Source: Planctomycetota bacterium
Lineage (GTDB): Bacteria; Planctomycetota; UBA8742; UBA2392
Direction of reading: 5' to 3'
Length of the DNA: 64,000 nucleotides
Assembly: GCA_020848275.1 (NCBI GenBank)
Contig: JADLAK010000015.1
Location: 145,827-209,826 of the forward strand
Both the position numbers and the translations under genes were made by a program. How positions within the stretch are numbered: the first letter of the stretch is position 1; every line of letters begins with the position of its first letter. This document shows, piece by piece, positions 49,150-56,391 of the stretch. The notes under the pieces were generated by a model. The model saw only the letters and a program-made list of their open reading frames with translations, had not been told where the DNA came from and did no database searches.

Positions 49150-50193
49150 ATGATCAACAAATTCAAACGCGTCGTTTTCCCGACAGACTTCAGCGACACC
49201 GCCGCAAGCGCCATGCGCACGGCCTGCAGCATCGCGGCGCAATACAACGCCGAGCTCGACGTCGTGACGGTCGTCGACAGCACGGTCTACGCCTACGCGG
49301 GCTACCCGTTCGGCTCGCTGGCCGCGGACCTGATGAACAGCGCCGAGACGCAGCTCAAAGACTTAAAGTTGCCCAAGGAGGCGGCTAAGTCGAAGGTCAA
49401 TCGCTTCGTCCTCTCCGGTAATGCGCCCAAGGAAATCACCGACCACGCCATGCGCCACAACGCGGACCTGATCGTGATGGCCACGCACGGCCCCGGCGCG
49501 GTGGCGCGTTTCTTTCTCGGCAGCGTGACCGACAAGGTGCTGCATATCGCGCCTTGCGCGGTGCTGGTGCTGCGCAAGCCCGACAAAAAGACGCCCGAGC
49601 GCAAAACCGGGGGCTTCAAGCGTATCCTCTTCCCGACCGATTTCTCGCCCACGGCCAACCTCGCCCTCAAGCGCGCGATTGACCTGACCGAGGATTTCGA
49701 CGCCGAACTGCGCCTGCTGCACATCGTCGACGACAGTTTGATCAGCACGCACGTGCCGGAAGAAAGAGACATCATCCTGAAGGAACTGCGCACCCACGCG
49801 CTTGAGCAGATGAAACTGGGATTGCCCGCCGACCTGGTCGAGAACTTCCACACCGTTGCGGCGGTCAAGAAGGGCAGCCCGGCGAAGGTGATCACGTCGT
49901 ATGCCGAGAGTGAAGGCTGCGACCTGATCGTGATGGGCAGCCACGGCCGCACGGGGCTTAATCGCGTGCTGCTGGGTTCGGTGGCTGACCGCGTGGTGCG
50001 CCACGCGCATTGCCCGGTGTTCATCGAGCGCGCCAAGCAGGCGGCGGTCGGCGAGCACAAGGCGATTGTAAACCCAACCGAGAAACCCGCGCCCGGGCCG
50101 CTCAAGGACCAATCGGTGCAGGTGCAACCCAAGGCGCGCAGCGCACGCGTGGAAGCGCCACTGCGTGGCGGCAAGATGCCGAAGATTCCGTAA
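49150..50193 (+). CDS. Tandem universal stress protein (UspA x2)
   Basis: 347 residues with two UspA domains: about 1-150 (RVVFPTDFSDTAASAMRTA, then IVMATHGPGAVARFFLGSV) and about 155-310 (KRILFPTDFSPTANLALKRA, then IVMGSHGRTGLNRVLLGSVA). The G-x2-G-x9-GS ATP-binding pattern is clear in the second domain and altered in the first, which carries GPGAVARFFLGS. It probably senses adenine nucleotides during stress. The 40-residue tail is Pro/Lys-rich. I chose ATG 49150 with GAGGACAGCC before it; the frame upstream adds 38 residues without domain homology. Confidence 0.85.
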   Translation: MINKFKRVVFPTDFSDTAASAMRTACSIAAQYNAELDVVTVVDSTVYAYAGYPFGSLAADLMNSAETQLKDLKLPKEAAKSKVNRFVLSGNAPKEITDHAMRHNADLIVMATHGPGAVARFFLGSVTDKVLHIAPCAVLVLRKPDKKTPERKTGGFKRILFPTDFSPTANLALKRAIDLTEDFDAELRLLHIVDDSLISTHVPEERDIILKELRTHALEQMKLGLPADLVENFHTVAAVKKGSPAKVITSYAESEGCDLIVMGSHGRTGLNRVLLGSVADRVVRHAHCPVFIERAKQAAVGEHKAIVNPTEKPAPGPLKDQSVQVQPKARSARVEAPLRGGKMPKIP

Positions 50194-50203
50194 GCGTTGC
50201 GTT

Positions 50204-50260
50204 GTGGGGCAGGCTTCCAGCCTGCCTTCCCATTTAAGGCAGGCTGGAAGCCTGCCCCAC
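50204..50260. repeat. Large perfect palindrome with GGCAGGCTGGAAGCCTGCC cores (bidirectional terminator)
   Basis: GTGGGGCAGGCTTCCAGCCT (beginning at 50204) through 50226 is the exact complement of 50238-50260: 23-base perfect arms and an 11-base loop. Each arm also contains its own GGCAGGCT/AGCCTGCC palindrome, so it can fold as one long hairpin or as two short ones. It lies between convergent uspA and acyl-CoA dehydrogenase genes. Confidence 0.85.
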
Positions 50261-50262
50261 GG

Positions 50263-51429
50263 CTACTTCGTCTGGCCGTGCAGTACGTCGTGGGCGATCA
50301 CGAGTTGCTGAACTTCACTGGCGCCCTCGTAGATGCGCAGGGGGCGGATTTCGCGGTAGAGGCGTTCGAGGATGTGGCCGTGCAGCACGCCCTGGCCGCC
50401 CGCGAGCTGCACCGCGGCGTCGATGATCCACTGCGCGTTTTCAGTCGATTGCCACTTGGCCAGCGCGGCCTCGCGCGTGATGCGCGGCGCGCCCCTGTCA
50501 AACGTCCACGCCGAGCGGTAGGCGAGAAGCCTTGACGCGTCAAGCCTGGCATTCATCTGCGCCAGCATGCCCTGCGCAATCGGCTGCTCGCCCAGCATCT
50601 TGCCGAACAGCTTGCGCGCCTTGAGGTGTTTGATCGTTTCGTCCAGCGCGCGGCGAGCAAAGCCGTTGGCCGCAGCGCCGACGGTGGTGCGGGCGCGCTC
50701 CAGCGTCATGTAAGCGAGTTTTAAACCGTCGCCTTCCGCGCCCAGCCGCGCCGACGACGGCACGGCCACGCCATCGAACGTCAACTTGCCTAGCGGGTGC
50801 GGCGATGTGGGCCGCTGTAATTCGATCTTCAGGCCCGGGGCCCTGGCGTCGACGACGAACGCGGAAATGCCTTTCTTGCCTTCGCCGGTGCGGGCAAACA
50901 CGCTGTAGTGCGTCGCCACGCCCGCGTTGCTGATGAGATGTTTGAGGCCGCTGATCCGGTAGCCGTTGCCGTCGGGTGCGGCGCGCGTCGTCATCGCACC
51001 GACGTCGCTGCCGGCCTCGGGCTCGGTCATGGCAATAGCCATGATGGCCTCGCCGCTGACGACTTTGGGCAATAGCACGCTCTTAGTCGATTCAGCGCCC
51101 ATGAGTTGCACGGGCAGGCTGCCCAGCACCTGCATGACATACGCAAGGTCGGCAATGCCGCTGTGGTATGCCAGCGTCTCGCGCGCGAGCACGTTGTAAA
51201 TGAGCTTCCATCCGCCGTCGCCCTTCGGGCTATGGCGGACAAGCGGCTCGCCGACCGCATGTTTCAACGTCCCCCAACCGGCCAGCGTCTTGACCGCGTG
51301 GCGCATCGCCGCGGCGTCGTCCTTCTCCGGGTCGGGCCAGGCGACTTTGCGTGCACGGTCATCAAGGTCCGCGACGAAGGCGCGGTGTTGATCGTCAAAG
51401 AACGGTAGCGAAAGCAAGTCGGCGCTCAT
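50263..51429 (-). CDS. Acyl-CoA dehydrogenase
   Basis: 388 residues. AIAMTEPEAGSDVGAM (FAD/substrate loop), GISAFVVDARAPGL, and IYEGASEVQQLVI, whose glutamate is the catalytic base, identify the FAD enzyme that desaturates an acyl-CoA. Chain length or aromatic specificity is not readable. It is the last of a likely minus-strand cluster: SDR, RidA-like, MarR, enoyl-CoA hydratase, then this gene. A palindrome fills the gap to the hydratase. Electron-transfer flavoprotein genes are not in the window. A TTGACGCGTCAA palindrome lies within the coding sequence at 50532. Confidence 0.88.
   Translation of the reverse strand: MSADLLSLPFFDDQHRAFVADLDDRARKVAWPDPEKDDAAAMRHAVKTLAGWGTLKHAVGEPLVRHSPKGDGGWKLIYNVLARETLAYHSGIADLAYVMQVLGSLPVQLMGAESTKSVLLPKVVSGEAIMAIAMTEPEAGSDVGAMTTRAAPDGNGYRISGLKHLISNAGVATHYSVFARTGEGKKGISAFVVDARAPGLKIELQRPTSPHPLGKLTFDGVAVPSSARLGAEGDGLKLAYMTLERARTTVGAAANGFARRALDETIKHLKARKLFGKMLGEQPIAQGMLAQMNARLDASRLLAYRSAWTFDRGAPRITREAALAKWQSTENAQWIIDAAVQLAGGQGVLHGHILERLYREIRPLRIYEGASEVQQLVIAHDVLHGQTK
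50532..50543. repeat. 12-base palindrome TTGACGCGTCAA (copy 3, within the acyl-CoA dehydrogenase gene)
   Basis: Perfect copy inside the coding sequence, flanked by C and G so that the palindrome extends to 14 bases. Confidence 0.85.
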
Positions 51430-51469
51430 TGGGGTTTCCAGTCGGGGTTCGCAACCGACGTACCGGCAT

Positions 51470-51550
51470 GGGACAGGCGGGAGGCGGCAGGCGGGAGTTG
51501 CTCAATATCATCCTGCACTCTTTGACAACTCCCGCCGCCTGCCTCCCGAC
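51470..51550. repeat. Tandem-word palindrome, word CAGGCGGGAG
   Basis: Left arm 51470-51500 (CAGGCGGGAGGCGGCAGGCG core) and right arm 51526-51550 (CAACTCCCGCCGCCTGCCTC core). The loop is about 25 bases. It sits between the acyl-CoA dehydrogenase start and the enoyl-CoA hydratase stop. Confidence 0.82.
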
Positions 51551-51557
51551 TCACGCC

Positions 51558-52358
51558 TCAACCAAACTTCGGGGCGCGTTTTTCCTTCCACGCGTGGTAG
51601 GACTCTTTGAAATCCGGGTGTTGCATGCAGATGGCTTGCGCCTGCGCTTCGGCCTCCAGCGCCGTTTCCAGGTCGAAGCTCATCGCCCTGTTGAGCAATT
51701 CCTTGGTCATCGCCAGGCCAAACGCCGGGCCCGCCGCAAGTTTGGCCGCCCACTCGTCGGCGCGGGCCATCAGCTTGTCGGCGGCCACAACCTCATTGTA
51801 GAGGCCGATGCGGTGAGCTTCGTCGGCGCTGATGAATTCGCCGCCCATCAGCAATTCCGTCGCCTTCGTTAAACCGACCACGCGCGGCAGCAAAAAACAC
51901 GCGCCCATATCCGCGCCGCTCAGGCCCACTTTTGTGAACAGAAACGCGCATTTCGCGGTCGGGGCGGCAATGCGGAAGTCGCAGGCCAGCGCGATCGCGG
52001 CTCCCGCGCCGCAGGTGGTGCCGTTGAGCGCGCCGATAACCGGTTTGCGCAACGTGCGAATGGCACGCACGGCGTCGACGGTCAGCCGCGTGAATTCGAT
52101 TAAACCCGCCATGTCGCGTTCAAACAGCTTGCCGATGATGTCCTCGACGTCGCCGCCGCTGCAGAACGCCTTGCCCGCGCCGGTGATGACGAGAACGCGG
52201 CAACCGGCGCGGTCGGCGAGCCCACGGACGAATGACGCGAGTTCGGCGTAGACCTCGAAGGTAAGCGCGTTGAGGCGTTCGGGCCGGTTGAGCGTAAGCG
52301 TGCCCACGCCGTCTTTTTCAGCGTAGAGAAAGCTCTTGGGTTTGGGTGCGGCGGTCAC
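51558..52358 (-). CDS. Enoyl-CoA hydratase/isomerase family protein
   Basis: 266 residues of the crotonase fold. GTLTLNRPERLNALTFE, VITGAGKAFCSGGDVEDI (oxyanion loop) and GTTCGAGAAIALACDFRIA are clear. The position of the usual catalytic glutamate reads GADMGACFLLPRVVG, so chemistry may differ from simple hydration. It acts after the acyl-CoA dehydrogenase in beta-oxidation or aromatic acid breakdown. The start overlaps the MarR gene stop by 4 bases. Confidence 0.87.
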   Translation of the reverse strand: MTAAPKPKSFLYAEKDGVGTLTLNRPERLNALTFEVYAELASFVRGLADRAGCRVLVITGAGKAFCSGGDVEDIIGKLFERDMAGLIEFTRLTVDAVRAIRTLRKPVIGALNGTTCGAGAAIALACDFRIAAPTAKCAFLFTKVGLSGADMGACFLLPRVVGLTKATELLMGGEFISADEAHRIGLYNEVVAADKLMARADEWAAKLAAGPAFGLAMTKELLNRAMSFDLETALEAEAQAQAICMQHPDFKESYHAWKEKRAPKFG

Positions 52359-52834
52359 GCGTCGCCCTTGCTGGCGTGGACTTCGAGGGCGTCGCGCAGC
52401 AGGCCAAGGTTCTGCTTCAGGGATTCGATTGCCTGCTCGGGCATGCCCGAGATCAACTTGAGGATTTCAAGTTCGTGCTGCGGGATGAGGCGCCCGCAGA
52501 GCTCGCGGCCTGAGGTCGTAAGCTTCAGGAAAACTTCGCGGCGGTCCTGTGGGTTGACGTGCTTTGCGACCAGCCCCTGCTTGACCATGCGGTCGATGAT
52601 GCCCGTCAGGTTCCCCGCGGTAACCAGCAGCAGCTCGGACAACTGGCTGAAATTCAGGCCTTCTTCGTTGCGCGACAACTGGGTCAGCACATCGAACTGC
52701 GGCAGCGTGAGTTCGCCGTTGAGGGCGTTGCGCACCGCACGCATGGCGAGGTTGTAGCACTTGACGAGGCGCAGCCAAAGCACGATGCCGGCTTTGTCGC
52801 GGACGCTGAGGTGTCGGGTTTCACTTTGCGGCAT
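52355..52834 (-). CDS. MarR-family transcriptional regulator
   Basis: 159 residues with a winged helix (TLPQFDVLTQLSRNEEGLNFSQLSELL, then GNLTGIIDRMVKQGLVAK and DRREVFLKLT). The dimeric repressor presumably controls the acyl-CoA cluster, sensing a CoA ester or acid. The 66-base gap upstream holds a TGCGCAAAATTGCAA stretch with a small GCAA/TTGC dyad near 52883-52897, but this is too short to call an operator with confidence. It is translated in coupling with the hydratase gene. Confidence 0.88.
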   Translation of the reverse strand: MPQSETRHLSVRDKAGIVLWLRLVKCYNLAMRAVRNALNGELTLPQFDVLTQLSRNEEGLNFSQLSELLLVTAGNLTGIIDRMVKQGLVAKHVNPQDRREVFLKLTTSGRELCGRLIPQHELEILKLISGMPEQAIESLKQNLGLLRDALEVHASKGDA

Positions 52835-52900
52835 AGGTTGGGGCTCAAGACCGGGGTTATTGGCCTAGAATCATGGGTCAAATGCGCAAAATTGCAACCC

Positions 52901-53320
52901 CTACGACTTCTTGTCGGGCACCACGCCTGTGGCCTCGATTTCAACCAGCGCCCCCGCTTCAAGCAAGCCTTTGATCTCGATTAAAGCCATCGCCGGGTAG
53001 TGCGAGCCAAAGACTTCCTTGTAGGCCGCACCAAGCTCCTTGCGTGCAGCGGCATAGGCCGCTTTGTCGGTGACATAAATGGTGAGGCGGCCGATGTGCT
53101 CGATGGCGCTGCCCGCAGCCTTGGCAACAGCGGCGATGTTGAGCAGCGCCTGCTTGAATTGTTCGCCCATGCCGGGGCCAACGAGCTGTTCTTTCTCGTT
53201 CCAGCCGACCATGCCGGCGATGAAAAGCGGCCTGCCGGCGGGCAAGACCACGCCGTTGGAATAGCCGCGTGGCTTAGGCCAGCCGCCGGGAAGAATTGTC
53301 TGGGTTTTGGTTTTTGGCAC
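52901..53320 (-). CDS. RidA/YjgF-family protein lacking the catalytic arginine
   Basis: 139 residues. The fold is recognisable from GRPLFIAGMVGW, FKQALLNIAAVAKAAG, IYVTDKAAYAAARK and the C-terminal strand LVEIEA. In active RidA the loop is PTR or PAR followed by SCVEV-like residues; here it reads YPAMALIEI, so the Arg that binds the imine carboxylate is Met111. It is therefore probably not a 2-aminoacrylate deaminase, but a Rid subfamily member often found in degradative gene clusters. Fits the neighbouring acyl-CoA genes. Confidence 0.84.
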   Translation of the reverse strand: MPKTKTQTILPGGWPKPRGYSNGVVLPAGRPLFIAGMVGWNEKEQLVGPGMGEQFKQALLNIAAVAKAAGSAIEHIGRLTIYVTDKAAYAAARKELGAAYKEVFGSHYPAMALIEIKGLLEAGALVEIEATGVVPDKKS

Positions 53321-53386
53321 GGTCTCGTGTCTCGTGTTTCGTGTCTCGTGTCTCGTGTCCGACTCGGAACACGGAACTCGCGACCC
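53321..53386. repeat. Tandem-word element, word CTCGTGTC
   Basis: Left part 53321-53360 is five CTCGTGT copies; right part 53361-53386 (GACTCGGAACACGGAACTCG core) carries related but only partly complementary words. It fills the gap between the SDR and RidA-like genes. Pairing is weaker than in the other elements. Confidence 0.65.
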
Positions 53387-53395
53387 GTAACTGCC

Positions 53396-54163
53396 TTAAT
53401 GTTCGATTTCGCCGCCGTCGATGGTCAAAGCCTGGCCGTTGACGCCGCGCGCTTCCTCGCTCAGCAGATATTTCACGGCGTGAGCGATCTCGATCTGGTC
53501 GAAGATGCGGTTCTGCGGGCTCAGTTGACTCAGCTTGAGTTCAGCTTCGGCGGGCGAAAGCTGCGTCTTCTGCGCGATGTTCTGGATCACCGCGTTGAAT
53601 TGCTCCGTGCGCACGTAGCCCGGGCAGATCGCGTTGACGGTGATGCCCTTTTGCGCGAACTCGCGCGCGGCGCTGCGCGTAATGCCCAAAAGCGCGTGTT
53701 TGCTTGCGGCGTAGGCGCTGACGTAGGGATAGCCCGCCAGTGCGGCGGTGCTGCACATATTGATGATGCGGCCGCTGCCGCGCTCGGCCATGCGCGGGAT
53801 AATCGCGCGCATCAGGCGAAAAGGCGCAAGCACGTTGAGATCCATATGGCGCTGGAACATTTCGTCGTCGGTTTTGGGCAACGGCGCACTTTCGGCCATG
53901 CCCGCGTTGTTGACGAGCCCCCAGGGCGGGCCGAAGCCCGAGAGCGCCTTGTCGCGCAGCTTGGCGCCCGCGTCTTTGACTGTGATGTCGAGCTGCATCG
54001 TCTCAACCTTGCCGCCAAGTTTGATGCATTCGTCGCCGACGGAGAATATTTCTTTTCCGCGCGCGCAGAGAATGAGGCGATAACCCGCGCGGGCGAGTTC
54101 CATGGCGATCACGCGGCCAATGCCGCGCGACGCGCCGGTAACGATGACAGGACGACCATCCAT
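53396..54163 (-). CDS. Short-chain dehydrogenase/reductase
   Basis: 255 residues. VTGASRGIGR binds NAD(P), NNAG is at the usual place, and catalytic Ser, Tyr and Lys are in NMCSTAALAGYPYVSAYAASK. It oxidises a 3-hydroxyacyl-CoA or similar alcohol, which fits between the hydratase and thiolysis steps of the neighbouring acyl-CoA cluster; no thiolase gene is present. I chose ATG 54163 rather than 54190, as the domain begins two residues later. Confidence 0.87.
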   Translation of the reverse strand: MDGRPVIVTGASRGIGRVIAMELARAGYRLILCARGKEIFSVGDECIKLGGKVETMQLDITVKDAGAKLRDKALSGFGPPWGLVNNAGMAESAPLPKTDDEMFQRHMDLNVLAPFRLMRAIIPRMAERGSGRIINMCSTAALAGYPYVSAYAASKHALLGITRSAAREFAQKGITVNAICPGYVRTEQFNAVIQNIAQKTQLSPAEAELKLSQLSPQNRIFDQIEIAHAVKYLLSEEARGVNGQALTIDGGEIEH

Positions 54164-54209
54164 GGCGCGAAGCGTAAGGGCTAGAGGCAAAAAGCTAAAG
54201 AACTAATTT

Positions 54210-54284
54210 GTCCACGAACGAACACGAATGCGCGCGAATAATTACAAAAGGTTTTATTCGTGTTGATTCGTGTCCATTCGTGGC
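54210..54284. repeat. Tandem-word palindrome, word ACGAATGAAC, flanked by AAAGCTA words
   Basis: Left arm 54210-54239 (GTCCACGAACGAACACGAAT core) and right arm 54256-54284 (TGATTCGTGTCCATTCGTGG core). Just outside are GGCAAAAAGCTAAAG (54187-54201) and CTAGCTTTTGAGC (54288-54300), the remnants of a second, outer palindrome of the AAAGCTA type. Confidence 0.82.
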
Positions 54285-54287
54285 TGA

Positions 54288-55055
54288 CTAGCTTTTGAGC
54301 TTCGCAAGGATTTCTTCGACCAGAGCGTCGGACATTTTCTCGTAGGTCTCGACGCCTTCCTCGCCCGTGGCCTTGGCGGGATAGCCAAAGTAGGCCTGAG
54401 GGCCGCCCGCCTGTTTGAACGTCTTCGCGCCTTTGGCAAACGCTTCCGTCAGGCTTGCGGGGTTGTCTTTGGCCTGCGCGCGGGCGGCTTCGTCTACGAG
54501 TTCCGGCCGTGCGGCGATCACGAGCGACGTCTCGAACTGCCCTGCATGGCACGCGCCGGACTTGAATTCGTCGGTGAGTTTTTCGGCGAGCTTGCGGCGG
54601 GTGAAATCGGCAAACGCGACTTTCAGGCCGACGTCTTTGGCAATCGTTTCGCTCGCCTCACGCAGCATCGTCACGTTGGCGGGATCGAAGTGGCTGTTCG
54701 CCAGCGCCAGCACTGCGAAGCCCTGGGCTTTGAGACTGCGCGCGATGTCGAGCAATACGGCGCGCGCCGCGCCAACACTGATGCTGATCGTGCCTTTGAA
54801 TTCGGCGGCGTACTCGGCGGGCGCGTAGGCGAGCGGCGGCAGCACGAACGTGCGGATGTTTTTGTCCTCGAGCTTGGGCAGGGCAAACGCCGCAATGCCT
54901 TCGCTGATGATCACGTCGGTTGCCAGTGGCAGATGCGGCCCGTGAGCCTCGGTGGCGCCGCAGGGCAGAATCGCAACGACGGGCTCGCCCGATGCAAGCG
55001 CCTCCTGGATGGCGGTGTAGGGAAGATTGGCGATGCGTGCGTCGGCGTTCATCAA
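54288..55055 (-). CDS. Creatininase-family amidohydrolase
   Basis: 255 residues. Metal-ligand stretches LPCGATEAHGPHLPLATD and ANSHFDPAN, plus ACHAGQFETSLVIAAR, are those of creatininase and of the FAPy deformylase and mycofactocin MftE relatives. The true substrate is unknown. The stop codon lies at the edge of a palindromic element (KLKS end). It is preceded by the third DUF6941-like cassette on the same strand and overlaps its last gene by 4 bases, suggesting one transcript from rpe to here. Confidence 0.85.
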   Translation of the reverse strand: MMNADARIANLPYTAIQEALASGEPVVAILPCGATEAHGPHLPLATDVIISEGIAAFALPKLEDKNIRTFVLPPLAYAPAEYAAEFKGTISISVGAARAVLLDIARSLKAQGFAVLALANSHFDPANVTMLREASETIAKDVGLKVAFADFTRRKLAEKLTDEFKSGACHAGQFETSLVIAARPELVDEAARAQAKDNPASLTEAFAKGAKTFKQAGGPQAYFGYPAKATGEEGVETYEKMSDALVEEILAKLKS

Positions 55056-55291
55056 CCCGCCTTGGGCTTGCGTTTTTCGGCCTGGCGGCGAGCTTCATAC
55101 TTCTTGAGCAACGCTTCGTGCTCGGGCGTGCCGGGCATGGGACCCTTGGTGCAATACATTTTCAGCTTTTTCTTGCCGCGATCGATTGTTCCGTCTTCGC
55201 GACGCCCTATGAAGGTGTAGTCGATGTAACCAACAAAGCGATCTGGATCGCCGACTTTTCCAGAGAGTTTACTCTTCCTCTTCTTCTTCAT
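55052..55291 (-). CDS. Small basic protein, cassette copy 3
   Basis: 79 residues, opening KKKRKSKLSGK and closing KKYEARRQAEKRKPKAG, with a central hairpin IDYTFIGRREDGTIDRG and then KKKLKMYCTKG. It overlaps the DUF6941-like gene upstream by 23 bases, identical to cassette copy 1. Longer than the other two small proteins but of the same style: basic ends around one DG-turn hairpin. Function unknown. Confidence 0.6.
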   Translation of the reverse strand: MKKKRKSKLSGKVGDPDRFVGYIDYTFIGRREDGTIDRGKKKLKMYCTKGPMPGTPEHEALLKKYEARRQAEKRKPKAG

Positions 55292-55631
55292 AACTACCTC
55301 TCAACGTGGCTGGCCGTTCCGCAACCAGTTCATCATTCAAAAACAATTCTAACCCGCAAAACGCTTGATGACGCTTTTTGTTCGGAATTCTGAAGACGGA
55401 CTGATAGTAGCCATAACGAACGGGAATCAGCTCGATTTCCGTCGCGTAGAGGAGATCACCGTCGGGCGCTATCAGACGCACACCAATCGTCGTGCCCGCC
55501 GGGAGGTGTTCAAGTTCAACGACTGTATGAAACTCTTCGCCATTGAACTGGACCTCCAACCCGAACAGGTCGAGACGGCCTCCTCGAACAAGGGCCCTTT
55601 CGCAGGCAGTAAAGGACAAAACAGTGGTCAT
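55269..55631 (-). CDS. DUF6941-like small protein, cassette copy 3
   Basis: 120 residues. TVLSFTACERALVRGGRLDL at the start is close to the usual DUF6941 opening (Leu-strand, Cys-Glu-Arg, gly-turn). FHTVVELEHLPAGTTIGVRL, LIAPDGDLLYATEIEL and YGYYQSVFRI give the same strand order as copies 1 and 2. The C-terminus ends in an acidic run (SYEEEEEE), which is the alternative reading of the GAAGAAGAAGAG that encodes the Lys-rich start of the next protein. It lies 9 bases after rpe. Confidence 0.74.
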   Translation of the reverse strand: MTTVLSFTACERALVRGGRLDLFGLEVQFNGEEFHTVVELEHLPAGTTIGVRLIAPDGDLLYATEIELIPVRYGYYQSVFRIPNKKRHQAFCGLELFLNDELVAERPATLRGSYEEEEEE

Positions 55632-55640
55632 GTGCCTTCC

Positions 55641-56279
55641 TTACGCCACTCTCAGGCTCTTTATGCGTTCGGCGTAGTTGCCCGCAAACACGTAGCTGCC
55701 CGCGACCAGCACGTTGGCGCCGGCGTTGACGGCATCCTTGACCGTCTTGTCGTTGATGCCACCGTCAATTTCGATATCGAGGTTGGGGGCGAGCTTTCGG
55801 GCCGCACGGATCGTGTCGAGCACCGCCGAGATGAACTTCTGACCGCCAAAGCCCGGCCACACCGACATCACCAGCAGCATGTCGATTTTGTCGAGCCACG
55901 GCTTAACAGCGTCAATCGTGGTCTCCGGATTCACCACCAGGCCGGCCTTCGCGCCGGACTTGCGAATCAGTTCAAGCGTCTCGGCGATCGGCGCGTTGCT
56001 CTCGACATGGATGGTGATGATCGCCGCGCCGGCCTTGGCGAACTCGGCGACATAGCGCTGCGGGTCGGTCATCATCAGGTGGCAATCGAGGGGCTTCTTG
56101 GCGACCTTCTTGATTGCCGCAACGACCGGCGGGCCTATGGTCAGATTGGGCACGAAGTGGGCGTCCATGACGTCGACGTGCAGCAGGTCGGCGCCGGCGG
56201 CCTCGACGGCTTCAACCTCGCGCTGAATGTTGGCGAAATCGCAGGACAGCAGTGACGGCGCAATCTTGATGGAGGGCAT
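55641..56279 (-). CDS. rpe: Ribulose-phosphate 3-epimerase
   Basis: 212-residue TIM barrel that interconverts ribulose-5-phosphate and xylulose-5-phosphate. IAPSLLSCDFANIQREV, LLHVDVMDAHFVPNLTIGP, DCHLMMTDPQRYV, MSVWPGFGGQKFI and EIDGGINDKTV are complete, with the catalytic aspartates in VDVMDAHF and EIDGGI. It is upstream of the third DUF6941-like cassette and creatininase and downstream of pgk, all on the minus strand. Confidence 0.95.
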   Translation of the reverse strand: MPSIKIAPSLLSCDFANIQREVEAVEAAGADLLHVDVMDAHFVPNLTIGPPVVAAIKKVAKKPLDCHLMMTDPQRYVAEFAKAGAAIITIHVESNAPIAETLELIRKSGAKAGLVVNPETTIDAVKPWLDKIDMLLVMSVWPGFGGQKFISAVLDTIRAARKLAPNLDIEIDGGINDKTVKDAVNAGANVLVAGSYVFAGNYAERIKSLRVA

Positions 56280-56307
56280 GTCGTCTCTTTTGATTTTCAG
56301 TAACTAC

Positions 56308-56391
56308 TTGAACACGAAGGAACGAAGGTGGTGCTGGTTATGCGGCTTCGTTGCTTCGCTCCTTCGCGTTCGATTCTAGCCTTTAGCTTTT
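56308..56391. repeat. Tandem-word palindrome, word ACGAAGGA, with an AAAGCTA arm
   Basis: Left arm 56308-56328 (TTGAACACGAAGGAACGAAG core) and right arm 56346-56372 (CTTCGTTGCTTCGCTCCTTC core), followed by TTCTAGCCTTTAGCTTTT (56374-56391), one arm of the AAAGCTA type. The pgk stop codon (56383-56385) lies in this last arm. Confidence 0.78.

Noticed and set aside
52883..52897. MarR operator at the GCAA/TTGC dyad
   Set aside because: The dyad is only 4 + 4 bases and its position relative to a promoter cannot be shown.
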